Source: Gordonia hongkongensis (GTDB lineage Bacteria > Actinomycetota > Actinomycetes > Mycobacteriales > Mycobacteriaceae). From it: 64,000 nucleotides of DNA. The stretch lies in NCBI RefSeq assembly GCF_023078355.1, contig NZ_CP095552.1, positions 4,898,001 through 4,962,000 on the forward strand, written 5' to 3'. Both the position numbers and the translations under genes were made by a program. A model generated the notes under the pieces. It ran no database searches, was not told where the DNA came from, and worked only from the letters and a program-made list of their open reading frames with translations. This document shows positions 8,565 through 16,695 of the stretch, piece by piece. How positions within the stretch are numbered: position 1 is the first letter of the stretch; each line of letters begins with the position of its first letter.

Positions 8565-8960
8565 TTGTCGGACATGATCGTCGATCCAGCGGCTGTCGGG
8601 GCGTCAGCGACGGAGATCTCAAGATGCGCATCCCGTCTGATGGCGTTGGAGCTCACCTCCAATGCCGGACTGGACGGTACGACAGCGACCTTCAGCCAGC
8701 TCGCCGGACAGTTCCGCGGGGCTTCGAGCGATATGTCCGCGGTGGCGGCGGGTGCGGACGAACGGATCGCATCCGCGCTGGCCAATGTGTCCGGCACGGT
8801 TTCCTCGTTCTCCGAACTGGTGCTCGGTGCCAAAGACACCACCGTCGAGACCGATCAGGCGAGTGCGAGCACGATCAAGGACGCCACGGCGTATCCCGCA
8901 CGGCAAGGACAGCAGACCGACCACGTGGTCCCGCTCAGCGTTCTGCTGTCGGTCCAATAG
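8565..8960 (+). CDS. EspC-like/WXG100-like type VII secretion target
   Basis: About 131 residues, nearly all helical and small-residue rich, with the DPAAVGASATEISRCASRL opening and a second helix rich in alanine and serine typical of the EspC/WXG100-like ESX secretion targets. There is no signal peptide or membrane segment. The frame is open from ATG 8535; the TTG at 8565 is chosen because AAAGGGGG sits just upstream, while ATG 8574 is a further option. It is followed after 3 bases by the larger WXG protein, so the two are probably a co-translated pair secreted together. Family assignment is by pattern only. Confidence 0.65.
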   Translation: MSDMIVDPAAVGASATEISRCASRLMALELTSNAGLDGTTATFSQLAGQFRGASSDMSAVAAGADERIASALANVSGTVSSFSELVLGAKDTTVETDQASASTIKDATAYPARQGQQTDHVVPLSVLLSVQ

Positions 8961-8963
8961 GTC

Positions 8964-10145
8964 GTGCCGCCCAGCTATGACGACGTCATGTCCTGGAACC
9001 CCGAGGTCATGACGTCGATCGCGAATGGGATCACTCGACTGCAGGCACATCTGGAGGTCGAGGCACCAAAGGCCGGAGAACCCGTTCTCAACCTGACGCG
9101 TGCTCAGTGGACCGGGATGGCTCGAGGTCCTGCCGATGATCGCGCCGAGGGCCTCACCCGGTGGATTCGCGGTGTGGCCGATGAGTTCGGTGATCTGGCT
9201 TCCGTACTCACGAACGGGCAGGTCGGCATTCGCGATGCGATGAAGGCTCTCGAGACCCGAACCAGCCTTGCCGACTCCGACGGCTACGTCCTCGACCGCG
9301 GAAGCCGCGAGTACACCGTCAACTTCGACGCCGGTCGCGCACCCGAGGGTGCCGAGTACGACGCGGGACGAGCCTACGAACACCACGCCGCGCTGATCGG
9401 TCTCGGCACCGCGGCCGATAACGCGGTCACCGCGACCCGAGACGCGATCAATTCCGCAGTCGGTGAACTCGGCGGCATGACACCCGCTGCGAACGCGGTC
9501 AACCGCGGGATCGTCGACGCGACTCTCGCCGCGAGCGACGCCGCCGCTGTGCGCAATGGCACCGCAACTCCCGAGCAGCGTGGGCGATTCCTCCGCGCGA
9601 TGAATCTGACCCCGGAGCAGTTGGAGAAGTTGAAGGCCGGGCAACCCACAGACGTCGATCCTTCAAGACTGGAGTACCTCAAGAACGCGTTGGGGCTCCC
9701 TGCAGGAAGCTCGCTTGCGGGGCCCGCGGTCACCACCGCACTTGGCGCCCTCGAACAACGCGGCCAGGATATCCGCTACGCCTACGACACCGATCGCCCC
9801 GGCGGACGCCATTCAGCGGGACGCGCGGGATTGACCCCGGATGACCTCTCTCGTCTCAACAAGATCGGCACCAATCTCTATCGCGGTTCCTTGGTCGGAG
9901 GCGTGGTGGTCACGGCGTTCGACGAATGGAGCAAGTACGAACGCGGTGAACAGGATGGCGGAGACGCGGTCGCCTCGGGCGTTGGTGCGGTGGGCGGCGG
10001 CGTGCTCGGCGGCATGGCCGCGGGGGCAGCTATAGGATCGTTCGCTGGTCCGATTGGTACAGCAGTTGGAGCAGGGATCGGCGCTGCGATCGGCAGTAAT
10101 CTCGGTTCCAAAACCGGCAAGTGGGTGAAAGGGATTTTCGACTGA
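8964..10145 (+). CDS. WXG-motif protein with C-terminal glycine zipper; candidate type VII effector
   Basis: A 393-residue protein, probably a secreted effector. Residues 1-100 form a helical hairpin with a WTG turn (W49-G51 in RAQWTGMARG), as in WXG100-related ESX substrates. Residues about 195-245 are a helical segment (TPEQRGRFLRAMNLTPEQLE) seen in other actinobacterial secretion substrates. Residues 303-322 are a weakly hydrophobic stretch. Residues about 339-381 form a glycine zipper with repeated GxxxG (GAVGGGVLGGMAAGAAIG, GTAVGAGIGAAIGSNLG), able to insert in membranes. Staphylococcal TspA is a known T7SS toxin that uses a glycine zipper to depolarise membranes; the parallel is inferred. 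The GTG start relies on coupling to the EspC-like gene; ATG 8988 is the alternative. Confidence 0.65.
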   Translation: MPPSYDDVMSWNPEVMTSIANGITRLQAHLEVEAPKAGEPVLNLTRAQWTGMARGPADDRAEGLTRWIRGVADEFGDLASVLTNGQVGIRDAMKALETRTSLADSDGYVLDRGSREYTVNFDAGRAPEGAEYDAGRAYEHHAALIGLGTAADNAVTATRDAINSAVGELGGMTPAANAVNRGIVDATLAASDAAAVRNGTATPEQRGRFLRAMNLTPEQLEKLKAGQPTDVDPSRLEYLKNALGLPAGSSLAGPAVTTALGALEQRGQDIRYAYDTDRPGGRHSAGRAGLTPDDLSRLNKIGTNLYRGSLVGGVVVTAFDEWSKYERGEQDGGDAVASGVGAVGGGVLGGMAAGAAIGSFAGPIGTAVGAGIGAAIGSNLGSKTGKWVKGIFD

Positions 10146-10318
10146 TGATGGCCAGCAGAAAGGCGGTCAGGGTCGGGCGACCTCGTCATCGATCCAGGCG
10201 GCTTCCAACCAACTACTACACCGCGTATGTCACTTCCCGCCTCCAGAACGTGCTGGTATGCCTGCCGGCATCCCTCGCATTTGTTCTCGGTCTGCTCACC
10301 GGAGGAGCTCTGTCGTGA
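10145..10318 (+). CDS. single-helix membrane microprotein 1
   Basis: A 57-residue basic protein whose ATG shares its A with the TGA of the WXG gene, so translation is coupled. The N-terminal half is rich in arginine (RKAVRVGRPRHRSRRL); residues about 36-56 form one membrane helix (LQNVLVCLPASLAFVLGLLTG). Its layout matches the microproteins at 10823-10960 and 11170-11355: a polar or basic head, an aromatic YxxY-like stretch, then one helix at the very C-terminus. Coupling to a membrane-active candidate toxin makes an immunity or anchoring role possible. No named family is recognised. Confidence 0.5.
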   Translation: MMASRKAVRVGRPRHRSRRLPTNYYTAYVTSRLQNVLVCLPASLAFVLGLLTGGALS

Positions 10319-10331
10319 CAAGAGCAAGCAC

Positions 10332-10862
10332 GTGATCGCTGCAATCGAGTACGCGATCGTGAATCTCGGCAGCACGGCGACGCTCCGCGCTTCGACGCCG
10401 ACGCTGGACTTCTTGCCGGCACCGGCCTGGTATGACATGGACACCGAGACCGCTCACGAAGCTAGCGCAAGTCGAGTCCTCCTACGTTCGGAGAGTCCGG
10501 TTCCAGAGTTCGTCTCGAACGTAGTGGTCCAATATCTCGACCTGGGCCCCATTGACGTCCTTCGGTTAGACACACTCGATACCACGCTGGACATCGCAGC
10601 ACTGGAGAACGCTACAGTGCTGAACCACAGTGCGCACCGAGACGGCTATCTCTGTGTGGACGACGGAAACTACACAGCCAAGGGTCGCGAGTTGCGCCTT
10701 CGCCGATCACAGTTGGCCTACCGCGGATCGGATGGGAACTCGATGCTGTCCCTGTTCACGGGTACCGTCCCGATCGCCGATTGGGACCGGGTAATCAGCG
10801 AGATAACCGAGATGGAGGACCGTTGGCTGCGGACGACGACAACAACAAGTGGCGGGAACTGA
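10332..10862 (+). CDS. LpqN-like (Mog1/PsbP-fold) protein without signal peptide
   Basis: About 176 residues with the pattern of the Lpp-LpqN family: TPTLDFLPAPAWYDM near the start, VPEFVSNVVVQYLDL (about 57-71), then an alternating strand-turn pattern (RDGYLCVDDGNYTAKGRELR, SMLSLFTGTVPIADWD). Mycobacterial LpqN/LpqT are lipoproteins, but here no hydrophobic signal or lipobox precedes the domain, so it should be cytoplasmic. The GTG at 10332 is the first usable in-frame start after the preceding gene; no clear ribosome site is seen, so GTG 10359 is possible. The gene lies between two membrane microproteins in a secretion-type locus. A chaperone role is speculative. Confidence 0.6.
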   Translation: MIAAIEYAIVNLGSTATLRASTPTLDFLPAPAWYDMDTETAHEASASRVLLRSESPVPEFVSNVVVQYLDLGPIDVLRLDTLDTTLDIAALENATVLNHSAHRDGYLCVDDGNYTAKGRELRLRRSQLAYRGSDGNSMLSLFTGTVPIADWDRVISEITEMEDRWLRTTTTTSGGN

Positions 10863-10960
10863 GGACCTACTTCAGTGGGAGGTTCTCGATGTTCGTCACC
10901 TACCCGATCCTCTGTTTCATACTTGGATTGGTCCTGGCCTACTTCACCAGCACGTCCTGA
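10823..10960 (+). CDS. single-helix membrane microprotein 2
   Basis: A 45-residue protein starting at TTG 10823 after GGAGG, overlapping the end of the LpqN-like gene by 40 bases in another frame. The head is acidic and polar (ADDDNNKWRELRTYFSGRF) and is followed by one C-terminal membrane helix (PILCFILGLVLAYF, about residues 28-41). The same organisation as the microproteins on either side suggests a small family in this locus, although the sequences have diverged strongly. An internal ATG at 10889 would give only the helix. Confidence 0.45.
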   Translation: MAADDDNNKWRELRTYFSGRFSMFVTYPILCFILGLVLAYFTSTS

Positions 10961-10982
10961 CCACGGCGCCGAGAGCTACCGG

Positions 10983-11035
10983 TGAACCTCATGCCGACTC
11001 GTAGACTTCGATCGACGTCTCGCGGTCGAGCCCGT
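10983..11035. repeat. decayed third copy of the palindromic repeat
   Basis: The left part (GAACCTCATGCCGACTCGTA then GACTTCGA) and right part (TCGACGTCTCGCGGTCGAG) follow copy A at 8397-8458 but with many mismatches. It lies after microprotein 2. Confidence 0.5.
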
Positions 11036-11098
11036 GGTCGCAGTTCATGTTCGGCGCGACGATGACGTGGCGCGCATCGTCAAGTCGCAAGGATCAGT

Positions 11099-11173
11099 AT
11101 GGAATCGAATCACGACGTCAGAAGCCAACGTCCCTCGCCCAGAACCTTGATGGACGGACAGTCCGATCGATGA
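11099..11173 (+). CDS. short ORF coupled to microprotein 3
   Basis: A 24-codon frame whose ATG follows AAGGATCAGT, a good ribosome site, and whose TGA overlaps the ATG at 11170 (ATGA). It may be a leader that delivers ribosomes to microprotein 3, or part of a longer protein broken by a frameshift. It has no recognisable features. Bases 10961-11098 hold otherwise only the decayed repeat. Confidence 0.3.
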   Translation: MESNHDVRSQRPSPRTLMDGQSDR

Positions 11174-11355
11174 GTCGTCAGTATGTCGGACGGCATAGGC
11201 ACGCCGAAGGTCACCAGCCGGCGGAAGCGTTCTCAGCACGCTTCTCACGGTCGGTGTCGGACACGACCAGCTACCTCGTCAACACTGCGATCTGCCTTCC
11301 GTCTGGCATCGCATTCTTCGCCGGCCTGTTCTGCGGCCACACGATAGCCGGTTGA
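11170..11355 (+). CDS. single-helix membrane microprotein 3
   Basis: A 61-residue protein with a polar, histidine- and arginine-containing head, the segment FSARFSRSVSDTTSYLVNTA, and a C-terminal membrane helix (AICLPSGIAFFAGLFCGHTI). The ICLPSGIAFFAGL helix resembles VCLPASLAFVLGL of microprotein 1, which supports common origin. There is no strong ribosome site at the ATG; the overlapping short ORF upstream probably supplies ribosomes. The frame is open from ATG 11047, so a 102-residue form cannot be excluded. It is the last gene before palindrome copy B. Confidence 0.45.
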   Translation: MSRQYVGRHRHAEGHQPAEAFSARFSRSVSDTTSYLVNTAICLPSGIAFFAGLFCGHTIAG

Positions 11356-11388
11356 AAGGACAAGCCCTGACCCAAGCCCAACCCCCAG

Positions 11389-11446
11389 ACCTCAACTCGA
11401 CCGCAAGACTTCGATCGAAGTCCATCGGTCGAGTTGAGGTTCGCCG
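11389..11446. repeat. palindromic repeat, copy B
   Basis: Arms 11389-11414 and 11415-11440, with three mismatches, and a right extension (TCGCCGGTCAGAGCGA) shared with copy A at 8458-8468. The extension runs into the last codons of modC. It can terminate modC on the minus strand and the microprotein transcript on the plus strand. Confidence 0.8.
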
Positions 11447-11447
11447 G

Positions 11448-12536
11448 TCAGAGCGAACCGGGCCCTACGCCGCTGATCCGCACCTCGCTCGCCTTGACCA
11501 CCAGGTAGACCGCTAGTCCGGTGACGAGTCCGAGGTCGGCGACCGCCGCCCAGGTCACCTCGGCGGCGACGATCTGCTCGCCCACCTCGGCGGTCATCAC
11601 GGCGTGGTCACCCCGGGGCGCGACGTCACGGACGGTCGCGGCCAGCGTCGTACGCGGACTGCCATGCGGCGCTTCGAGATAGACGGCGACGGCCCGTGGC
11701 GAGAACGTGGCCGCCGCCCCGGCCCCCGGTGAGGGTCCATCGACCTCGACACGGCCGACGACCCGATTGCCGGAGGCGTCGACGACGGCGTCGCCCGCGT
11801 CCAGGAGGCCCACGAAGAGGTTGAGCCCGGACAGCGACGCCGCGAAACGACTGGTGGGTCGTGCCAGAACCGCACGCGTCGAACCGGATTCGACGACGCA
11901 ACCGTCCTCGAGGACCAGGATGCCGTCGGCCAACCCGAGGGCGTCCACCGGGTCATGGGTGACCATGATCGTCGTGCGGTCCCGATCGGCGAGAAGTGTG
12001 CGCAACAGCGCTCGCAATCGGCTCGCGACGTCGACGTCCAGGGCCCGAAACGGTTCATCCAGCAGCAGGATTCGCGGCTGCGCCGCCAGCGCTCGGGCGA
12101 TGGCAACCCGCTGCGACTGGCCGCCGGAGAGCTGGTGCGGTTTACGGTCGGCGAGGTCGGTGACCTCCGTTGCCGTCAGCCAGCGTTCCACTCGCGCCCT
12201 GATCTCCGACCTCGAGAGACGCTGCGCCGAGGGCGCGAACGCCACGTTGTCGGCGACCGTCAGATGCGGGAACAGCCGCGCGTCCTGCGACAGTAATGCG
12301 ATTCCGCGCCGACTGGGCGGCACGAAGGTCGTCGCGTCACAGAACACCCTGTCGCCGAGCACTATCCGGGACCGATGGTCGCCGCGCACCAGCCCGGCGA
12401 TCGCGCGCAGCATCGTCGACTTGCCGGCGCCGTTGGGCCCGACGACCGCGGTGGTCGCGCCCGCGGCGAACCGGTGCTCGACCCGCAACGCGGGCACCTC
12501 GAGGTCGATGATCACCTCCAGATCCGCGCCGGTCAC
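11448..12536 (-). CDS. modC: molybdate ABC transporter ATP-binding protein
   Basis: A 362-residue ATPase that powers molybdate import. Walker [10 protein letters not shown] is at about 34-42, the ABC signature [15 protein letters not shown] near 140, and Walker B ILLLDEPF near 160, followed by the switch histidine in MVTHD. The C-terminal 120 residues contain a Mop/TOBE oxyanion-binding domain, typical of ModC. The GTG start overlaps the modB stop by GTGA. It is last in the operon HTH-TOBE regulator, modA, modB, modC, where every junction overlaps, so all four are translated together. Confidence 0.93.
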   Translation of the reverse strand: MTGADLEVIIDLEVPALRVEHRFAAGATTAVVGPNGAGKSTMLRAIAGLVRGDHRSRIVLGDRVFCDATTFVPPSRRGIALLSQDARLFPHLTVADNVAFAPSAQRLSRSEIRARVERWLTATEVTDLADRKPHQLSGGQSQRVAIARALAAQPRILLLDEPFRALDVDVASRLRALLRTLLADRDRTTIMVTHDPVDALGLADGILVLEDGCVVESGSTRAVLARPTSRFAASLSGLNLFVGLLDAGDAVVDASGNRVVGRVEVDGPSPGAGAAATFSPRAVAVYLEAPHGSPRTTLAATVRDVAPRGDHAVMTAEVGEQIVAAEVTWAAVADLGLVTGLAVYLVVKASEVRISGVGPGSL

Positions 12537-13348
12537 AAACCACCCCCGACGCGCGAACGGCGGCTGTGCACTCCGACGACCACGATCAGGGATACGACAA
12601 CCAGGATGAGCGACAACGGGATCGCGGCCTGTGGGTCGTCGATGGCCGACACATAGATCGCAAGTGGCGCGGTCTGGGTCACCCCGGGCGCGTTGCCGGC
12701 GAACGTGATCGTCGCACCGAACTCGCCCAGCGCCCGCGCGAACGCGAGCACGAGACCCGCGAACAGAGACGGCAGGACCAACGGGAGCGTGACCCGCCAG
12801 AGCGTCCGAGTCGGCCCCGCACCCAGGGTCGCGGCGACCTCCTCGTATCGCGTCCCGACGACGCGCACCGCGCCCTCGACGCTGATCACGAGGAAGGGCA
12901 GTGCGACGAAACTCTGCGCCAGTACCACCGCCGTTGTCGTGAAAGCGATGTCGATGCCGGCCGCATGCAGATGTTCACCGACGACCCCGAGCCGGCCGAA
13001 GGTGTACAGCAGGGCAAGACCACCGACCACGGGCGGTAAGACCAAGGGCAACAACACGAGTGCGCGGAGCACCCGGATCACCGGACCGTCGTATCGCGCG
13101 AACACCAGTGCCATCGGCACCCCGACCATCAGGCAGATGGCGGTGCTGCACGCGGCGGTGATCAGTGACAACCGCAGCGCGTCGAGCGACGAGGGCGACG
13201 AGATCTGGTCGACGAAGGTGCCCCACGGCGAACGGAAGAGCAGCGCCAGCGGAGGTAGCACGATCAACACGACGCCGATCAGTGCCAAGCCGTACGTCCA
13301 ACCGGGCAACCCCGCCGGGTCCCGTCGGGAACGAAGGACCGTGCTCAA
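12533..13348 (-). CDS. modB: molybdate ABC transporter permease
   Basis: A 271-residue inner-membrane permease. About six membrane helices are visible, starting at [19 protein letters not shown]. The EAA loop that docks the ATPase is [22 protein letters not shown]. Length and pattern fit ModB. The TTG start at 13348 overlaps the modA stop (CCTTGAGC), so translation is coupled; the in-frame extension upstream lies inside modA in another frame and is not real. Confidence 0.92.
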   Translation of the reverse strand: MSTVLRSRRDPAGLPGWTYGLALIGVVLIVLPPLALLFRSPWGTFVDQISSPSSLDALRLSLITAACSTAICLMVGVPMALVFARYDGPVIRVLRALVLLPLVLPPVVGGLALLYTFGRLGVVGEHLHAAGIDIAFTTTAVVLAQSFVALPFLVISVEGAVRVVGTRYEEVAATLGAGPTRTLWRVTLPLVLPSLFAGLVLAFARALGEFGATITFAGNAPGVTQTAPLAIYVSAIDDPQAAIPLSLILVVVSLIVVVGVHSRRSRVGGGL

Positions 13349-14100
13349 GGCGCCCCGAACCCGGCGTCGCGCAGGAAGCGCTGACCGTCCGCGCCCAGGA
13401 CGAGGTCGACGAACTGCGTGGCGAGTTCGCCATCCCCGGCGCCGGCGAGCGCCGCGATCGGATAGGAGTTGACCACGGCGGCGAATGCCGGATCGGTCAC
13501 GGTGGCCACCCTGTCGCCGGCTCCGCGCGCGTCGGTCACATACACCACGCCCGCATCCGCTTGGCCGGTCGTCACCTTGGTCAGCACCGCGCTCACCGAC
13601 TGTTCCTCCGAGGCGGCGTCGATGGTGACACCGGTGTTGCGCTCGACGGTCTCGGTCGCGGCGCCGCACGGTTGAGCCGACTGGCAGATGACCGTCGTGA
13701 CGTCAGGCTTGTTCAGATCGGAGAATGACCGGATCCCGCGGGGATTGCCCGGCGCCGTGACGATCACGAGTGTGTTGGTGGCGAAGACCGCCGGGTCGAC
13801 GGCGAGATCACCCAGCTTGCGCATGTTCTTCTCGTCGGCGCTCGCGAACACATCGGCCGGCGCCCCCTGCTGGATCTGGTTGGCCAGCGTCGACGATCCG
13901 TCGAACGAGAGTCGTACCGTGACGCCGTCGTGCTGTGCCTCGAACTCATCGGCGATCGCCGTGAACGTCGTCTTCAGCGACGCCGCCGCCGAGATGTCGA
14001 GGGTCGAGGCCGCAGACCCGCCGGCATCTGAGCCACCGGACGAGCACCCTGCCACGATCAGCAGTCCGGCCGCGGCGACCGCGACGATGGACCTCCTCAT
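13345..14100 (-). CDS. modA: molybdate-binding lipoprotein
   Basis: A 251-residue extracytoplasmic binding protein for molybdate or tungstate. It begins [20 protein letters not shown], a lipoprotein signal with lipobox IVAGC, so it is anchored to the outer face of the membrane. The family motifs [40 protein letters not shown] and [10 protein letters not shown] are intact. The ATG overlaps the stop of the upstream HTH-TOBE gene (ATGA). Confidence 0.93.
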   Translation of the reverse strand: MRRSIVAVAAAGLLIVAGCSSGGSDAGGSAASTLDISAAASLKTTFTAIADEFEAQHDGVTVRLSFDGSSTLANQIQQGAPADVFASADEKNMRKLGDLAVDPAVFATNTLVIVTAPGNPRGIRSFSDLNKPDVTTVICQSAQPCGAATETVERNTGVTIDAASEEQSVSAVLTKVTTGQADAGVVYVTDARGAGDRVATVTDPAFAAVVNSYPIAALAGAGDGELATQFVDLVLGADGQRFLRDAGFGAP

Positions 14101-14498
14101 CTGGCCTCCCTGTTGGTCTCGACGATCACCGTCGTCGCCTTGACGACGGCCGTGGCCACGACGCCGGGCCGTAGATCGAGTTCGTGAACTGCGTTCGCAC
14201 TCATCAACGACGTCACCTCGAACGGACCGCATTGCAGGGTCACCTGAGCCATCACCGCGTCCGTGCGGACATCGGTGACGAGACCGGTGAACCGATTACG
14301 CGCCGAGCGTCCGACCGATGCCCCGTCGTCCGGTGCCACCGCGCGCTCGCGGGCCAGCGCGGCGAGCCGTGCGCCATCAACGGTGGCGACCGGTCCGCCA
14401 TCGGACTGTTCCAAGACGCCGGTGGCCACCCACCGTCGAACCGTGTCGTCACTGACGCCGAGCAGAGTGGCTGCGTCTTTGATCCGAATAGCGGTCAC
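14097..14498 (-). CDS. HTH-TOBE (molbindin-type) regulator of the mod operon
   Basis: A 133-residue protein. Residues 3-40 form a MerR/excisionase-like HTH (IRIKDAATLLGVSDDTVRRW) and residues about 66-130 a Mop/TOBE domain that binds molybdate (NRFTGLVTDVRTDAVMAQVT). This is a ModE-like layout with a different DNA-binding head. It is the first gene of the mod operon and overlaps modA, so it probably autoregulates. The GTG start is supported by a -10 TAGGAT six bases upstream and a palindrome next to it. Confidence 0.85.
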   Translation of the reverse strand: MTAIRIKDAATLLGVSDDTVRRWVATGVLEQSDGGPVATVDGARLAALARERAVAPDDGASVGRSARNRFTGLVTDVRTDAVMAQVTLQCGPFEVTSLMSANAVHELDLRPGVVATAVVKATTVIVETNREAR

Positions 14499-14504
14499 GA
14501 CGAC

Positions 14505-14524
14505 ATCCTATCCGCATATGCGGA
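14505..14524 (-). promoter_or_regulatory. mod operon promoter with palindromic operator
   Basis: On the minus strand the -10 TAGGAT (14510-14505) ends six bases before the GTG, giving a leaderless mRNA. Directly upstream is the perfect palindrome TCCGCATATGCGGA (14511-14524), placed where a bound repressor would block RNA polymerase. Binding by the molybdate-responsive HTH-TOBE protein is inferred. Confidence 0.6.
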
Positions 14525-14567
14525 GATATCGGTCTCCGGCATCCGCAGGCACGGATCTCAAAAAGGT

Positions 14568-14598
14568 TGACTTCAACTCAACTTGAAGTCTTACGCTC
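14568..14598 (+). promoter_or_regulatory. MerR-type promoter upstream of the ABC exporter
   Basis: TTGACT at 14568-14573 and a weak -10 TACGCT at 14593-14598 are 19 bases apart. The spacer is filled by the perfect dyad GACTTCAA-N6-TTGAAGTC (14570-14591). An overlong spacer with a central dyad is the hallmark of promoters activated by MerR-family proteins such as SoxR. No MerR gene is adjacent. The remaining 180 bases to the exporter ATG hold no gene; a second possible -10 (TATACC) lies 10-15 bases before the ATG. Confidence 0.55.
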
Positions 14599-14779
14599 GG
14601 TTTCGGTCCGACCGTCGGATTCGCAGCCCCGCAACCGATGAATTCGGTGCGGGCAGACGGTCTGACTTCGAGTACGAGATCGCCACACCCCGAACATGCC
14701 CTGAATTGTTCCCTGACGTCACCCGCGCGCCACGTAATTCGGTCGCGGCTGTCACACCCCCTCTATACCGTGGAGAAAC

Positions 14780-15814
14780 ATGAGCTCAGTCACAGTTCCC
14801 ACCACCGCACCGGGAGAAGTCGCGACGGCCGATGTCGCCATCGAGGCCATCGACCTGGTGAAACGCTTCGGCGATTTCACGGCGGTCGACGGCGTCAGTT
14901 TCACCGTGCCGCGGGGTTCCGTGCTCGGCCTGCTGGGCCCCAACGGCGCCGGCAAGACCACCACCGTCCGAATGATGACCACCCTGTCGCCGCCCACGAG
15001 CGGGACAGCCCGCATCGCCGGCTACGACGTGCGGGAACAGCCCGGGATGGTCCGCCAGAACATGGGCCTCACCGGCCAGGCGGCCACGGTCGACGAGATC
15101 CTGACCGGCCGCGAGAACCTCCGCATGATCGGCGGTCTGTACGGCATCGGACGCAAGACCCTCGCACGTCGATCGGAGGAACTCCTCGAGCAGTTCTCCC
15201 TCTCAGAGGCCGGTGACAAACAGGTCAAGTCCTACTCCGGCGGAATGCGCCGTCGACTCGACCTCGCGGTCAGCCTGCTGGCCACGCCACCGGTGCTCTT
15301 CCTCGACGAGCCGACCACCGGCCTCGACCCGCGCAGCCGTTCCGAACTCTGGGACGTCCTACGCGATCTGGTCGCCGACGGAACCACGTTGCTGCTCACC
15401 ACGCAGTATCTCGAGGAGGCCGACCAACTCGCCGACGACATCGTCGTCATCGACAAGGGCACCATCATCGCGCACGGCACGTCACTGCAGCTCAAGGAGC
15501 AGGCCGGTTCGGCCAGCCTGGTGCTGACCGTCTCGCACGCCGACGACCTGACGACCGCCGAGTCGCTGTTGCGCAAGAACGGGGCGGAGGTGTTCGTCGA
15601 CGTGGCGGCCCGCCGGCTCACGACAGCCGCAGCCGGCCTGGGCGACCTGCCCCGCGTCGCCGCCTGGTTCGACGAGAGTGGCATCTCCGTCGACGACTTC
15701 GGACTCTCCCGGCCGAGCCTCGACGACGTCTTCCTCTCCCTCACCGGCCACCGCGCCGAGGAGTCGAGCAACACCGACGACACCGACAACACCACCGACG
15801 AGGAGCGTTCCTGA
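14780..15814 (+). CDS. ABC-2 type exporter ATP-binding protein (DrrA-like)
   Basis: A 344-residue ATPase. Walker [10 protein letters not shown] is at 53-61, the signature [16 protein letters not shown] near 150, and Walker [13 protein letters not shown] near 170. The C-terminal tail ([24 protein letters not shown]) matches the DrrA/daunorubicin-resistance group that pairs with an ABC-2 permease to expel lipophilic drugs or lipids. GGAG precedes the ATG. The stop overlaps the permease start by one base (TGATG), so the two are coupled. The substrate is unknown; a MerR-type promoter upstream suggests induction by a toxic or redox-active compound. Confidence 0.9.
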   Translation: MSSVTVPTTAPGEVATADVAIEAIDLVKRFGDFTAVDGVSFTVPRGSVLGLLGPNGAGKTTTVRMMTTLSPPTSGTARIAGYDVREQPGMVRQNMGLTGQAATVDEILTGRENLRMIGGLYGIGRKTLARRSEELLEQFSLSEAGDKQVKSYSGGMRRRLDLAVSLLATPPVLFLDEPTTGLDPRSRSELWDVLRDLVADGTTLLLTTQYLEEADQLADDIVVIDKGTIIAHGTSLQLKEQAGSASLVLTVSHADDLTTAESLLRKNGAEVFVDVAARRLTTAAAGLGDLPRVAAWFDESGISVDDFGLSRPSLDDVFLSLTGHRAEESSNTDDTDNTTDEERS

Positions 15815-16659
15815 TGACCACCACGGCACAGACCCACGCTGTGGTCGCGGACAAGCCGCGGATCCACCCCACCACGATCTGGCAACAGGCCTGGATCATG
15901 GTGAAGCGCAACATGATCCACACCAAACGAATGCCGGAGATGCTCTCCGACGTGACCATTCAGCCGATCATGTTCGTGCTGCTGTTCGCGTACGTGTTCG
16001 GCGCGTCGATCCAGACCGACTCGGCGTCGTACAAGGAGTTCCTGCTCCCGGGCATCATGGGTCAGACGATCGTGTTCACCGCGTTCATCGTGTCCACGGG
16101 TATCACCGCCGACCTCGAGAAGGGCATCATCGACCGGTTCCGGTCACTGCCCATCCAACGGTCGTCGGTGTTGATCGGACGCAGTATCGCCAGCCTGCTC
16201 CACAGTTCGATCGGCATCGTCGTCATGGCCGTGACCGGCCTGGCCATCGGCTGGCGGATCCGGGGCTCGTTCGGTGAGGCGGTCCTCGCATTCGCGCTGC
16301 TCCTGCTCTTCGGCTTCGCGATGATCTGGTTCGGCATCCTCATCGGTTCGTGGCTGCGGACGGTCGAGGCCGTCAACGGCTTCATGTTCTCGGTCCTGTT
16401 CCCGATCACGTTCCTGTCGAACGCGTTCGTCCCGACCGAGCCGATGCCCACCTGGCTCCGGACGATCGCCGAATGGAACCCGATGTCGTCACTGGTCCAG
16501 GCATTGCGTGTGCTGTGGGGTAACGGCCCGGCATTCGGTCCGGATGCGGCTCTCCCGCTGCAATATCCGGTCCTCGCCACCCTGATCTGGACGGTCGCGC
16601 TGACGCTCATCTTCGCGCCGTTCGCGCTGCGCGCCTACAACAAGCGAACCTCGGACTAG
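15814..16659 (+). CDS. ABC-2 type exporter permease (DrrB-like)
   Basis: A 281-residue membrane protein with six predicted helices after a cytoplasmic N-terminus. It has the ABC-2 features of the DrrB group (ITADLEKGIIDRFRSLPIQR between helices 2 and 3, and FLSNAFVPTEPMPTWLRTIAEWNPMS before the last helix). It forms the exporter with the upstream ATPase through a TGATG junction. It converges with the ROK gene across 36 bases, with no clear terminator. Confidence 0.9.
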   Translation: MTTTAQTHAVVADKPRIHPTTIWQQAWIMVKRNMIHTKRMPEMLSDVTIQPIMFVLLFAYVFGASIQTDSASYKEFLLPGIMGQTIVFTAFIVSTGITADLEKGIIDRFRSLPIQRSSVLIGRSIASLLHSSIGIVVMAVTGLAIGWRIRGSFGEAVLAFALLLLFGFAMIWFGILIGSWLRTVEAVNGFMFSVLFPITFLSNAFVPTEPMPTWLRTIAEWNPMSSLVQALRVLWGNGPAFGPDAALPLQYPVLATLIWTVALTLIFAPFALRAYNKRTSD

Positions 16660-16695
16660 ACCACCACCCGACCGAGGTTCGTCGACGCGACCCGC

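Noticed and set aside
8397..11446. Phage or integrative element attachment sites
   Set aside because: The flanking repeats are palindromes and no integrase, relaxase or tRNA gene is present.
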